Positions 45,316-55,212 of a stretch of DNA of 64,000 nucleotides are shown here, piece by piece. The translations under genes and the position numbers were made by a program. Location of the stretch: contig JAJFTJ010000014.1 of NCBI GenBank assembly GCA_021373015.1, positions 200,323 to 264,322 of the forward strand, read 5' to 3'. Origin of the DNA: Nitrospiraceae bacterium (GTDB lineage Bacteria > Nitrospirota > Thermodesulfovibrionia > Thermodesulfovibrionales > UBA1546). The notes below the pieces were generated by a model. The model saw only the letters and a list, made by a program, of their open reading frames with translations. It ran no database searches and had not been told where the DNA came from. Positions within the stretch are counted from its first letter, which is position 1. Each line of letters starts with the position of its first letter.

Positions 45316-46208
45316 TAGATGTTTATTTTTTTAATCATGAGTCTTTCAATGTCTGTTCTGCCTAGTCCCATCTTATCTGCAATCTTCAGATAACCGAGGT
45401 CGCTTCCCTTCATCCCAAAAAGCGTTGCTCCATAAGAATCAACCGCGACCTGATCTACTCCGACAATTACAGTATCGAGTTTTTTAACATCAGCAATATC
45501 TCCGCCCTGCGGACCATTTCCTGTAAGTATCCTTACAGCATCAAGTATAGTTAATGTTGGTTTTATGATGATCCCGAGGTCGGCAAGACTTTCATCTATC
45601 CGCTGGTGAATGCTGCTTCTTCTTCCGCCCATCACTCCCATCCAGTTCTTCATGGACATTGTGAGTTTTGAAAGACCGTGATGTTTTGCTATGGGTATGT
45701 TAATAATTTTGTCTGCTTCCAATATCTCTGTGTATAGAGGCCATGATTTGAGGGCATTGCCTTTTATTGTTATTTCTTTAAATTTCCTCTCATCCACAAA
45801 AGAGACTTCCGCGCCTGCTTTTTTTGATGCATCTCCAATCCCGCTCTGAACATAACAGCGTCTCGGATCATTGACCGGCCTGTCAAAGACCTTAACTTTT
45901 TTTGCACCTGCCTCGAAACACATCTGGATGACTGTTGCAACAACTTCTGGATTTGTATTTGCAGCATGCTCAGGGAGTCTGTCCCACGCAATGTTAGGCT
46001 TTACAACCACAATGTCCCCTCTGGATATGAATTTTTTTATTCCACCCATTGTATCGATAGCTGCGCGAGTAATATTTGAAGGAGATGAACCATGGGCAAC
46101 GACAAGATCAGGAATCTGCGCTGCCTCGACAGTATTTACAAGCCTGCCTATGCCTGAAGATGCTAGTCCCGCGGCAGCTGCCAATTTTAAAAATTCTCTT
46201 CTTTTCAT
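45315..46208 (-). CDS. Tat-exported DUF362 protein
   Basis: 297 residues. N-terminus MKRREFLKLAAAAGLASSG is a twin-arginine signal. The mature part is DUF362 (VVVKPNIAWDRLPEHAANTNPEVVATVI, KHHGLSKLTMSMKNWMGVMGG, ILDAVRILTGNGPQGG). The family is poorly characterised and often lies beside iron-sulfur proteins. The frame allows a GTG start at 46214; the ATG at 46208 fits the Tat signal and a GGGGTG upstream. It is translationally coupled to the NapH-NapG gene, so the two likely form one periplasm-facing redox unit. Confidence 0.85.
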   Translation of the reverse strand: MKRREFLKLAAAAGLASSGIGRLVNTVEAAQIPDLVVAHGSSPSNITRAAIDTMGGIKKFISRGDIVVVKPNIAWDRLPEHAANTNPEVVATVIQMCFEAGAKKVKVFDRPVNDPRRCYVQSGIGDASKKAGAEVSFVDERKFKEITIKGNALKSWPLYTEILEADKIINIPIAKHHGLSKLTMSMKNWMGVMGGRRSSIHQRIDESLADLGIIIKPTLTILDAVRILTGNGPQGGDIADVKKLDTVIVGVDQVAVDSYGATLFGMKGSDLGYLKIADKMGLGRTDIERLMIKKINI

Positions 46209-46221
46209 ATTCACCCCGCAT

Positions 46222-47844
46222 TCAAGAATTATATTTTATCGGCTTGCCGGCCATTTTATTTTCTATCATACACTGAAGTATCTTTAATTCGTCTGCTTCA
46301 AACCATGTCAGCCTGCACAAAGCGCATCTGTCTAATTCCACAAGATACGCCATGCTGTAAAATGAACGCATCATTTTTTTACTGCATTTCGGACAGCTCA
46401 GAAGTTCTGCAGGCTGTTTATTATTTGTTTTTTTCATCATTCTCATCTGATTTTCCTTGAGCAGGATGTCTGACATAAGCTTTATTCTATCAGGATAACA
46501 CCCGTCTCCTCTGGCGATTATGCGGGATATTTTCTCGTCTCCCATCAGAGAGCCGCCGCAGAATCTGCATTGATATACGGTTGTTTTATCATATGTCTTT
46601 TCAACAAGATTATGATGACAGACAGGACACTGATAGTCTGTCTTAGGATTATTCTCTAATCTCAATTTTTCTTTAAATACTGTATTTAAGACCTCATTAT
46701 CCGATGCCTTTGTCAATGTTACACCATCAGGGCTTATCCATGTAAGAGTAGAAAACCATGGAAGCTCTGAAATTTCTTGCAATGAAAAGGGGCCCTGCCA
46801 CTGATATTTGTTATCGAGCACATAAAACATGCTGCCTGCAGATTTTTTAATCTTATCCTCAAAAGAAGGTTTTTTAGTCTTTTCAAGTTCGGATATATTT
46901 GCATGAGCCATATTCAGAAGAACAGAAATTCTTTTACTGATAGGAGGATGAGTGGATAAGAGATCAGCAACAAATCCTTCTGATTCATCGAGTGGACTGG
47001 TCGAAGGACTGCTTATGCATAGCATCTCAAGCCCATTGCTTATGAATCCCGCGCCTTTCCATCTGCGCGAGAGCAGATGAAGAACCTCTGCAAGCGCAAG
47101 CGGATTTCTTGTCATCTTCACTGCTCCTGCATCAGCCCTGTATTCCCTCTGTCTTGATATAAAGAGATTAAGAAGATATCCGAGTTTTATCAGAATCCAT
47201 GCAAGTAAAAAAGCAGGCGATGCAATTACAGGCTTCTCGTTTTCTGACAAAGTCTGTATTTTTTCGATAACTGCAGAAGGGATTCCGAAGAGACTGGCTG
47301 CAACCGTTGCCTGCTGACAATCTCCTGAGAGTATATGATATGCCTCATGCGCCATCACAGCCTCTAGTTGAGCGCGTGACACTCTTGAGATAAGACCTTC
47401 TGTTATAGCTATTACGCCGTTCCCTTTAAGGTCAACTGCCGAGAGCGCATTCATTGAAAGAGTAGGAATAACAACGCATTCTATCTTGTTTTTATTGCCG
47501 GATGCGATCTGTATCTCATCGGTTATGTTTAAGAGTTGCTTGTGTATCTCATCCGAAGGGTCTGGATTTATTGCGCCTATATTATTTTTAACATACTGAA
47601 CAGCATTCGATGCAGAAAAATAAAAGTGAACAGAAGAAAAAATACACGCAAAGATTATAATCGTAGGTATATGTCCTGATGTAATGAGATTGTACATGCC
47701 CGAGGGATTGATGAACATCGCAAACGGAACAAAGGCAAGAGCCAAAGCAAATATTGCCCCAAGGTAGATAAAAAACAGAACGACAAAGAATATTCCTATT
47801 CTCCATGTCTTCTGTTTCTCGATATCATAGAATGTCAAAGCCAT
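46222..47844 (-). CDS. M48-family membrane metalloprotease with zinc-ribbon tail
   Basis: 540 residues. Two N-terminal helices, the zinc-protease motif HEAYH (AVMAHEAYHILSGD), a membrane segment, and the third ligand region (REYRADAGAVKMTRNP), as in HtpX. A GYF/DUF4339-like segment follows (YVLDNKYQWQGPFSLQEISELPWFSTLTWISPDG). The C-terminus carries two zinc-ribbon-like units (CPVCHHN...CRFCGG and CPKCSKK...CALCRL). HtpX-type proteases clear faulty membrane proteins. It follows lemA with a 5-base gap, a known pairing. Confidence 0.88.
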   Translation of the reverse strand: MALTFYDIEKQKTWRIGIFFVVLFFIYLGAIFALALAFVPFAMFINPSGMYNLITSGHIPTIIIFACIFSSVHFYFSASNAVQYVKNNIGAINPDPSDEIHKQLLNITDEIQIASGNKNKIECVVIPTLSMNALSAVDLKGNGVIAITEGLISRVSRAQLEAVMAHEAYHILSGDCQQATVAASLFGIPSAVIEKIQTLSENEKPVIASPAFLLAWILIKLGYLLNLFISRQREYRADAGAVKMTRNPLALAEVLHLLSRRWKGAGFISNGLEMLCISSPSTSPLDESEGFVADLLSTHPPISKRISVLLNMAHANISELEKTKKPSFEDKIKKSAGSMFYVLDNKYQWQGPFSLQEISELPWFSTLTWISPDGVTLTKASDNEVLNTVFKEKLRLENNPKTDYQCPVCHHNLVEKTYDKTTVYQCRFCGGSLMGDEKISRIIARGDGCYPDRIKLMSDILLKENQMRMMKKTNNKQPAELLSCPKCSKKMMRSFYSMAYLVELDRCALCRLTWFEADELKILQCMIENKMAGKPIKYNS

Positions 47845-47849
47845 TTAAT

Positions 47850-48422
47850 TTATTTTTTGCGGATGCTCAAGTCAGTATTCGGCACTGCGCGGTCAGCCTC
47901 TTCTGCCTTGAAATATTCTTCTTTGCTAAACCCGCTTAAAATAGAAACGATCATATTATTGGGGAATACTTCCTGCTTGATTCTGTACTGAGCAACCAGA
48001 TCATTATATAGCTGGCGCGCGAATCCTATTCTGTTTTCGGTTGTTGTTAATTCTTCCTGAAGTTTGAGGATGTTTTCATTCGATTTTAAATTTGGATAAT
48101 TCTCCATGACCGCAAAGAGCCTGCCCAGAGCTTGTGTGAGCATGTTTTCAGCATCAGCCTTATCCTGAACTCCGGACGCCGAGACCGCCTTTGCCCTTGC
48201 GTTGATAACTTTTTCTAGTGTGTCCTGCTCGAACTCCATAGCGCCTTTTACTGTCGAGACAAGATTCGGGATAAGGTCATGCCTTCTTTTTAACTGAACA
48301 TCGATCTGTTTCCATGCATTCTGAACCAGATTTCTCAGAGACACCAGCGAGTTGAAGATAATTATCATCAAGAGCAGAGAAAAAACGATTAATGCCAGAA
48401 AAATAATAAGAATTGCTGTCAT
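47850..48422 (-). CDS. lemA: LemA family protein
   Basis: 190 residues. One N-terminal helix (ILIIFLALIVFSLLLMIIIFN), then the LemA helical bundle (LVQNAWKQIDVQLKRRHDLIPNLVSTVKGAMEFEQDTLEKV, TENRIGFARQLYNDLVAQYR). LemA is an envelope protein of unclear function, commonly encoded with an M48 or TPM-domain protein. AGGAGG precedes the ATG. It is divergent from purF. Confidence 0.95.
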   Translation of the reverse strand: MTAILIIFLALIVFSLLLMIIIFNSLVSLRNLVQNAWKQIDVQLKRRHDLIPNLVSTVKGAMEFEQDTLEKVINARAKAVSASGVQDKADAENMLTQALGRLFAVMENYPNLKSNENILKLQEELTTTENRIGFARQLYNDLVAQYRIKQEVFPNNMIVSILSGFSKEEYFKAEEADRAVPNTDLSIRKK

Positions 48423-48549
48423 GAATCCTCCTTTTAAAGTTATTTTATTTTAAATATTTTCCATTTATAACCTTATTGTATAAGTTTAAGAGATTCATGG
48501 CAATAAAATGATTATACAAGTCTTAAATAAAGTGTGTCAGCCGATTATA

Positions 48550-48558
48550 TGTTAAAAT
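48550..48558 (+). promoter_or_regulatory. Extended -10 box for leaderless purF
   Basis: TGTTAAAAT, then 5 bases (acagc), then ATG at 48564. It lies inside the longer GTG-started frame, which argues for the downstream start. Confidence 0.5.
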
Positions 48559-48563
48559 ACAGC

Positions 48564-49964
48564 ATGCTGTACGATATTCATGAAGAATGCGGTGTTTTTG
48601 GAGTATATGGCCATCCTGAAGCAGCTAATCTGACGTATCTTGGCTTGTACGCTCTGCAGCACAGGGGACAGGAAGGCGCAGGCATCTGTTCGTCTGACGG
48701 GAAAACGCTTCATCTAGAAAAAGCCATGGGACTTGTAGCAGATATCTTTAGTGAGAAGCGTCTGAAAAAACTTCCGGGAAATATTGCAATCGGTCATAAC
48801 CGATATTCGACCGCAGGAAGCAGTGTTCTAAAAAACGTTCAGCCTATAATGGCTAATTTCGCTTTAGGCACACTTGCAATCGCACATAACGGGAATCTTG
48901 TGAATGCAGCTGAACTCAGGGCAGATCTGGAAAGGCAGGGCGCTATATTTCAATCAACATCAGACAGCGAGGTGATCGTCCACCTGATAGCACATTCCAA
49001 AGGAAATGATTTTTATGACAGGGCTATTCAGGCGGCAAAACAGATCTGCGGTGCATTCAGCCTTTTAATAATAAGGGAAAAAGAGCTGATTGCAATAAGA
49101 GATGCTTACGGAGTTAGGCCTCTAAGCCTCGGCAGTGTTGACGGCGCTTATGTTGTTGCATCAGAGACATGCGCATTGGATCTTATAGGCGCAAAATACA
49201 TCCGTGATATAGAACCCGGAGAGATGCTTATAAGCAATGAGCATGGTCTTAAATCAATGAAAGTACTTACAGCTCCAAGACAGGCATCATGTATATTCGA
49301 ATTCATATATTTCTCAAGACCCGACAGCTATATATTCGGCGGACAAAATGTAAATGAAATTAGAAAGCAGTTAGGTGCCCAGCTTGCAAGGGAATCCGGT
49401 GTTGATGCAGACCTTGTAATTCCAGTGCCGGACTCAGGTGTGCCTGCTGCGCTGGGTTTTTCGGATGAGAGCAAAATACCTTTTGATTTTGGCCTCATAA
49501 GAAACCACTATGTAGGAAGAACATTTATAGAGCCAAAGCAGAGCATCAGACATTTTGGCGTTAAGATAAAACTAAATCCAGTAAGAAAAATTCTTGAAGG
49601 AAAAAGAGTAGTAGTTATAGATGATTCGATCGTAAGAGGGACAACAAGTAAAAAAATTGTAAAAATGCTAAGGGAGCAGGGAGGCGCAAAAGAAGTACAT
49701 GTAAGAATAAGCTCTCCTCCTACAATTGGTCCGTGTTTTTACGGGATTGATACTCCGACAAGACAGGAACTGATAGCATCATCCCATTATGTAGAGGAGA
49801 TAAGAAAGTTTATAACAGCAGACACACTTTCCTATTTAAGCATCGAAGGCATGAAGAGTCTGGTGCCTAACCCTGAAAATTACTGCTCAGCATGCTTTGA
49901 CAACAACTATCCTATCTGCTTCCCAGGTGAACACCTCGAACAAATGGCTTTGTTCCTGAAATAA
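48564..49964 (+). CDS. purF: Amidophosphoribosyltransferase
   Basis: 466 residues from the ATG at 48564; the frame opens earlier at GTG 48534. The first committed step of purine synthesis. The N-terminal nucleophile cysteine is C9 ([10 protein letters not shown]), giving an 8-residue propeptide from the chosen start. The PRPP loop is [16 protein letters not shown]. Four cysteines in the positions used by the Bacillus-type [4Fe-4S] enzyme are present ([17 protein letters not shown], and the YCSACF pair), so the oxygen-sensitive cluster form is expected. It stands apart from purL and purB, which are on the other strand. Confidence 0.95.
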   Translation: MLYDIHEECGVFGVYGHPEAANLTYLGLYALQHRGQEGAGICSSDGKTLHLEKAMGLVADIFSEKRLKKLPGNIAIGHNRYSTAGSSVLKNVQPIMANFALGTLAIAHNGNLVNAAELRADLERQGAIFQSTSDSEVIVHLIAHSKGNDFYDRAIQAAKQICGAFSLLIIREKELIAIRDAYGVRPLSLGSVDGAYVVASETCALDLIGAKYIRDIEPGEMLISNEHGLKSMKVLTAPRQASCIFEFIYFSRPDSYIFGGQNVNEIRKQLGAQLARESGVDADLVIPVPDSGVPAALGFSDESKIPFDFGLIRNHYVGRTFIEPKQSIRHFGVKIKLNPVRKILEGKRVVVIDDSIVRGTTSKKIVKMLREQGGAKEVHVRISSPPTIGPCFYGIDTPTRQELIASSHYVEEIRKFITADTLSYLSIEGMKSLVPNPENYCSACFDNNYPICFPGEHLEQMALFLK

Positions 49965-50039
49965 GTTGGTTTTGTTTTTATTTGGTATATATTCAAACAA
50001 AAAAGAAAAATTTATTTTTACTGGACTTTTACAGGGTTA

Positions 50040-50798
50040 TCAACCTGCATCAAAAAAAGGCTCTTCTTGATTCTGCAAAATATCATCAGCCAGTAACTTT
50101 GTTACATGATTTTTTAAGATTGCGGCAGCATCAATATTGGGCTCTTTAAATTCAATAGCCATGCCTCTTGGAATCCTTGAAGGATTTTGCCCTGAAAGTG
50201 ATTTTGTGTATATAACTATTCCGTCTAACGACAGTGCATCCATGTCTTTGATTGGGAAATTAACCTGAACATGTGAACCAACCGGCAGATGTTCTTTGCC
50301 GCTCAAAAATATACCTCTTTCTGAAAGATTTTCAGATTCAAAATCGAACTTATTGTTATTATGTTTAATTATAACTTTTTCATTAAAAGAAACCCTGATA
50401 TGTTTTCTGGGTTTCCCTTCTGAACTGAAAAGGCAGTTCTGGAGAGTTGAATGTAATTGTTTTATTTTCAAGGGCTTTGTCAGATAATCATTACAGCCGA
50501 ATTTTTTACATTTAGCTATTGTATCTTCGTCATATTCAACAGAAATCATTATTACAGGAATATTCGATGTCCTTAAATCACTCTTGATATGATTGAGTGT
50601 CTTAATTCCATCAAGTACAGGCATATGCACATCAAGCATCACAGCATCAGGAAGCATTGAAGTCATGATTTTTATTGCTTCTATTCCGTTTTCAGCTGAG
50701 ATTGGATTAAAGCCCATTCTTTTCACTAACAAAGTGGTATACATCAGGAAGGTTTTACTGTCGTCGGCAACCAAAATTTTTTTCCTGTCGAAATCCAT
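50040..50798 (-). CDS. Response regulator with PilZ output domain
   Basis: 252 residues. Receiver domain (1-120) with acidic pocket near residues 11-13, phospho-acceptor D56 (MLDVHMP) and K108 (TKP). PilZ domain (about 130-230) with RKHIR (R131, R135) and NLSERG, the two motifs that bind cyclic di-GMP. It should join a phosphorelay input to a cyclic di-GMP response, probably affecting motility or surface traits. No histidine kinase gene is adjacent. Convergent with purF. Confidence 0.9.
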   Translation of the reverse strand: MDFDRKKILVADDSKTFLMYTTLLVKRMGFNPISAENGIEAIKIMTSMLPDAVMLDVHMPVLDGIKTLNHIKSDLRTSNIPVIMISVEYDEDTIAKCKKFGCNDYLTKPLKIKQLHSTLQNCLFSSEGKPRKHIRVSFNEKVIIKHNNNKFDFESENLSERGIFLSGKEHLPVGSHVQVNFPIKDMDALSLDGIVIYTKSLSGQNPSRIPRGMAIEFKEPNIDAAAILKNHVTKLLADDILQNQEEPFFDAG

Positions 50799-50854
50799 AT
50801 GAAGAAAAGATTATCAGATTAAAGTCTTCGAGTCAAGATTGAAATATAAAATTT

Positions 50855-51208
50855 TTATTTTTTTATTTTATGCAGATATAAGAAAATATTTAATCCTGCA
50901 AAAAATATTGTGAGCATTATAATCAGGTCTCTCGGAAGATTTATATAAACTATTTTTTCTGCATAATAAGCTATGAACGAACCTGTGTAAGAAAGCGCAG
51001 GATCGTGTTTAGCTCTTAACCAGACTTCTAAATGTGTGAGCGGACAGTACCATCCTGAGACCTGAATTATTACCGCAAATGCAAGAGCTGAGATATGGAT
51101 TATTTTTACGGTTTTATTTCTTGTTCCCCAGAATACGCCGAAGATTATAAATATTATCCAGAGAAAATGGATTATGACAACTGCATCAGCCAGAATTTTA
51201 TAAAACAT
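50855..51208 (-). CDS. DUF2784 membrane protein
   Basis: 117 residues, three to four helices. Family features: LADAVVIIHFLWIIFIIFG near the start, GWYCPLTHLEVWLR in the middle, and a final hydrophobic helix. Function unknown. It begins 20 bases after purL stops and is on the same strand, so it is probably co-transcribed. Confidence 0.85.
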   Translation of the reverse strand: MFYKILADAVVIIHFLWIIFIIFGVFWGTRNKTVKIIHISALAFAVIIQVSGWYCPLTHLEVWLRAKHDPALSYTGSFIAYYAEKIVYINLPRDLIIMLTIFFAGLNIFLYLHKIKK

Positions 51209-51228
51209 GACATTTTAAAATACAGGAT

Positions 51229-54200
51229 CTATTTTTCGCACCACTGTCTTGCATTCTGGAATAATCTTAGCCATGGAGATACTTTTAATTTTTTCTTCCA
51301 GTCCTCAGGCATCCATGGCCACTGCCATTTTAAGAATGTTCTTTCAGGATGGGGCATTATTGCAAGATGACGGCCGTCAGAAGAACAGAGCGCTGCAATC
51401 CCGTTTAATGAGCCGTTAGGATTAAACGGATATTTATTAGTTACATTGCCTTGATCGTCAACATATCTGACAGGCGCAAGCCCGCTGCTTTCGACTTTTT
51501 TAAGAAAACTTTCATCAGGAAAATATGCCCTGCCTTCTCCGTGAGCAACCCATATTCCTAATATCGAGCCTTCCATTCCCTTGAGCATTATCGAAGGACT
51601 TTCAAATATTTTTACTGTCGAAAATCTCGATTCGAATCTTCCCGAGATATTATGAATAAACCGCGGCTGATCTTTGTCTTGTATCCCGCTCCACGGCACC
51701 CATCCAAGCAGAGCCATCAACTGACAGCCATTGCATACGCCAAGGCTGAATGTGTCAGGTCTTTCATAAAATTTCTGGAATTGTTCAAATATCTTTTTAT
51801 TGAACTTGATAACTCCTGCCCATCCCTTTGCAGAATCGAGGACATCTGCATAACTGAATCCGCCGACAAATGCAATGCCCCTGAAATTATCCAGATTTAC
51901 TCTGCCTTCAAGAAAATCTGTCATTGTCACATCCCATGTTTCAAAACCTGCTTGATAAAATGCAGAGGTCATCTCTCTGTCGCTGTTGCTGCCTTCCTCG
52001 CGTATTATTGCAACAGAAGGTTTTGTTTTATTTTTCATAACAGCGTCAGGAGTTATATCAGTAGAGAAAGTGAGTTTATATGAAGGCGAAGTCCTGTCAA
52101 AGATGTTTTTCTTTTCCTCGACAACGCATTCAGGATCTGCCTGAAGCCTGTCAAGCTGAGAGCTTGTCTCTTCCCATATGTCTCTTAAAACTCTCATGTC
52201 TTCATTTAATACAATCTTATTATTAATGTTTACGACAATATTTTTTTTCTCTGTAGTTTTTCCGATGATCTGAAAAGGCACAGAAAAATTCTTTAGGATA
52301 TTCAGAATCTTTTTCTCATCTTCAGAAAGATATTCAAAAACAAGTCCGAGTTCTTCTGAGAATAGAATCTCAAGCTCTCTGCCTTTTCCATTTAAATCAA
52401 TCTCCACTCCGCAGTTTCCAGAAAAAGCCATCTCAAGCAGAGTTGTTATTAGTCCACCGTCGCTTCTGTCATGGCCTGAGAGGATCAAATTTTCTGATAT
52501 CAGTTCCTGAACAGCATTAAATGAATTTTTAAGAAGTTTTGAATTATCAACATCAGGAGATTCATTCCCAATCTGGTTATATACATGAGCAAGCGCGGTT
52601 CCGCCCATTCTGTTTTTGTTATTTCCTAAATCAATATAAATCAGCCTGCTCTTGCCGGGCTGTTTAATATCAGGAGTAATAACTTTTGTTACATCAGGGC
52701 AGGCTGCATATGCTGAGATAACCAGTGTGCCCGGAGATTTTACCATCTCGGTTTTTTTATTTTTGTCCGTGACTTTTGCTGCCATCGAAAGACTGTCTTT
52801 CCCCCCGTCGATTGCAATGCCTAATTCGAGCATTATGTCTCTTAAGGCAATTGCCGCATCAAAAAGTCTGGCTCCTTCGCCTGGAAGTTTTGCTGCCCAC
52901 ATCCAGTTGCCCGAGCATTTGATATCTTCAATAGCGCTTATCTTTGCCCAGACAATGTTTGTTAATGCCTCGCCCACTGTAAGCCGAGCAGCAGCAGAAG
53001 GATCTATTAATGTTTTTATTGGCTGCTCGCCTATTGATATTGCTGCGCCTGTATAATTATTTTTATCATCTGCAAAATGGCTCTGACTTATAACAGCAAC
53101 ATTAGAAACAGTCAGATGTAGAGGCCCTGCGCACTGTTGTCTTGCGATAAGCCCTGTGACGCATCTATCCACTTTATTTGTAAGAAATCTCTTTGAGCCA
53201 ACAGACACAAGCCTCAACACCCTGTCCAATGCAGATTTGACAGTCAGACCTTCTGGCAGATTTAAAGGCTCAAGATGCGGCTTGATCCTGTCCAGCTTAA
53301 ATGTTTTTTGCGGCATCTCTCCGAGGATTTTTTTCAGGTCAAGATTAACAGGCGTGCTTCCGTCAGTTTCATCATAAAGAATTATGTATCCGTCGCCTGT
53401 TATCTGTCCTATGAATGCGCACGGAACTTTTTCCCTTTTGCATATATCTTCGAAAAGTTCTGCATGTTCCGGTTTTATAAGAAGCGCGTTTTGTTCCTGA
53501 TATTCAGCGCCCCAAAGCTCAAGGACTGAGAGGGTGTTGTCCCCTGATTGTATTTTTCTTACCTCTATCTTTGCGCCTGCAGGATAAATAATCTCTTTTA
53601 CTACATTGCAATTTCCGCCAGCGCCCTGATCATGTATGCTTACAATTGGATTTTTCTCTCCCATCTCAACACATGCACGGATTACCCTGTTTACTTTTTG
53701 TTCCATCTCAGCGTCTCCGCGCTGAACAGCATTGAAATCAAGCTCAGCGATGTTTTCTCCCTGAATCATGCTCGATGCAGCGCCTCCGCCCATGCCAATC
53801 CTGTAAGCAGGACCCCCAATTTTTGTAACTAGCATTCCTTTTTCAGGTTCATTTTTCTCTGTGTGCCTTGCATCTATCTGGCCTACTCCGGCTGTGAACA
53901 TTATCGGTTTGATCCATTCGCGCCTTTCTCCGTCAGGCAGTCTCATCCCAAAAGAGCGGGTGAATCCTTGAATCAAAGGTTCTCCGAATTTATTCCCATA
54001 ATCAGATGCTCCGTTGCTTGCCTGAAGCTCAATCTGTAAAGGCGAAGCTAAATTATCTGGATACTCAAAACTTATATCTTCCCATGGAAGGCTGTAACCC
54101 GGGAGATTAAGATTCCCGACACAATATGCAGCGGTTCCTGCAACAACCAGAGATCCTTTGCCGGTTGCCTGAACATCCCTGATCCTTCCGCCTGTTCCTG

Positions 54201-55155
54201 TTTCTGCTCCGGGAAACGGAGCAACTCCGCTTGGAAAATTATGCGTCTCTGCTGTGAAGATAATATGATATTTAAGTTTTGCTTCTTTAAATTTTGAAAA
54301 CTTCCCCTGAATTTCTGGGATGATTGTTTTTATATCATATCCCTTGATAGCGCTCGAGTTATCCTTAAATGCAATAACACTGTTATTAGGATTTGCCTTC
54401 AATGTTTGCTTGATTATCTGCATGAGTGTTTCTTTGATCTCTTTGTTGCCAACAATCAGTTTCCCTCTGAAAAACCAGTGTCTTGAGTGTTCGCTGTTTG
54501 ACTGGCTTAAATCAAAGCATTCGACATTCGTAGGATTTCGCTTCAGGTCATTCACAAAAAGGTTGTAATAATAATTTAAGTCCCAGTCGTCAAGCCCGAG
54601 TCCCATCTCCAAATTTATTTTCTTTAAAGCATCGATTCCTTGTTCTATCATCGGGATTAAGAAAACAGGCTTTGATTTAATTCCTGTCTCGAATGTTTTC
54701 AGAGGTTCAGGATACTGGCACTCAGTCATTCGATCGTGGATCTCATACAGGAATTTATTTAGATTTTCTTTGCTCAGAGCAGCATCAGTTTTAAGTCTAT
54801 ATTTTCTTGAGCGTTCTATTCTTGTGATTTTTTTTAAGCCGCACGCTTGGCATACTGAAACAGCATTTGTTGACCATGCAGTCGTGAAATTCATTCTAGG
54901 GCCGACTTCAATAACAGAGTTAAAAGTTAAAAAACTTTTATCAGAAAAATTCTCAGGTTCGAAGGTCTCTGAAAGAAGCCATCTGAGGATATTGGTCTCT
55001 TCATCTGTGAGCGGAGAAATTGTCTCGATATTAAAACAGTATTCTGTTTCTATATCTTCTGCGGTTTCAGAAATATTTTCCTTAACAGCTTTTAAAAGGC
55101 TGTTCTTTTTTGTTTCTTCAAGAGCAGGTTTCCGATAAAGATGTAAAAGACTCAT
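51229..55155 (-). CDS. purL: Phosphoribosylformylglycinamidine synthase, large single-chain type
   Basis: 1308 residues. This is the large form that joins the synthetase and glutaminase in one chain, as in gamma-proteobacteria and eukaryotes; many bacteria use separate PurS, PurL and PurQ. Visible are the ATP-binding HNFPSGVAPFPGAETGTGGRIRD, a second AIRS-like half, and the C-terminal glutaminase with nucleophile GVCNGCQLM and late catalytic MPHPERTF. It makes FGAM in purine synthesis. It is followed by the DUF2784 gene and preceded by purB. GGAGG lies 13 bases before the ATG, farther than usual. Confidence 0.96.
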   Translation of the reverse strand: MSLLHLYRKPALEETKKNSLLKAVKENISETAEDIETEYCFNIETISPLTDEETNILRWLLSETFEPENFSDKSFLTFNSVIEVGPRMNFTTAWSTNAVSVCQACGLKKITRIERSRKYRLKTDAALSKENLNKFLYEIHDRMTECQYPEPLKTFETGIKSKPVFLIPMIEQGIDALKKINLEMGLGLDDWDLNYYYNLFVNDLKRNPTNVECFDLSQSNSEHSRHWFFRGKLIVGNKEIKETLMQIIKQTLKANPNNSVIAFKDNSSAIKGYDIKTIIPEIQGKFSKFKEAKLKYHIIFTAETHNFPSGVAPFPGAETGTGGRIRDVQATGKGSLVVAGTAAYCVGNLNLPGYSLPWEDISFEYPDNLASPLQIELQASNGASDYGNKFGEPLIQGFTRSFGMRLPDGERREWIKPIMFTAGVGQIDARHTEKNEPEKGMLVTKIGGPAYRIGMGGGAASSMIQGENIAELDFNAVQRGDAEMEQKVNRVIRACVEMGEKNPIVSIHDQGAGGNCNVVKEIIYPAGAKIEVRKIQSGDNTLSVLELWGAEYQEQNALLIKPEHAELFEDICKREKVPCAFIGQITGDGYIILYDETDGSTPVNLDLKKILGEMPQKTFKLDRIKPHLEPLNLPEGLTVKSALDRVLRLVSVGSKRFLTNKVDRCVTGLIARQQCAGPLHLTVSNVAVISQSHFADDKNNYTGAAISIGEQPIKTLIDPSAAARLTVGEALTNIVWAKISAIEDIKCSGNWMWAAKLPGEGARLFDAAIALRDIMLELGIAIDGGKDSLSMAAKVTDKNKKTEMVKSPGTLVISAYAACPDVTKVITPDIKQPGKSRLIYIDLGNNKNRMGGTALAHVYNQIGNESPDVDNSKLLKNSFNAVQELISENLILSGHDRSDGGLITTLLEMAFSGNCGVEIDLNGKGRELEILFSEELGLVFEYLSEDEKKILNILKNFSVPFQIIGKTTEKKNIVVNINNKIVLNEDMRVLRDIWEETSSQLDRLQADPECVVEEKKNIFDRTSPSYKLTFSTDITPDAVMKNKTKPSVAIIREEGSNSDREMTSAFYQAGFETWDVTMTDFLEGRVNLDNFRGIAFVGGFSYADVLDSAKGWAGVIKFNKKIFEQFQKFYERPDTFSLGVCNGCQLMALLGWVPWSGIQDKDQPRFIHNISGRFESRFSTVKIFESPSIMLKGMEGSILGIWVAHGEGRAYFPDESFLKKVESSGLAPVRYVDDQGNVTNKYPFNPNGSLNGIAALCSSDGRHLAIMPHPERTFLKWQWPWMPEDWKKKLKVSPWLRLFQNARQWCEK

Positions 55156-55212
55156 TTAAGACCGTATGCCTCCATAAATAGTAAAGGTGAGAGATTATAA
55201 TACGAGTTTAAT

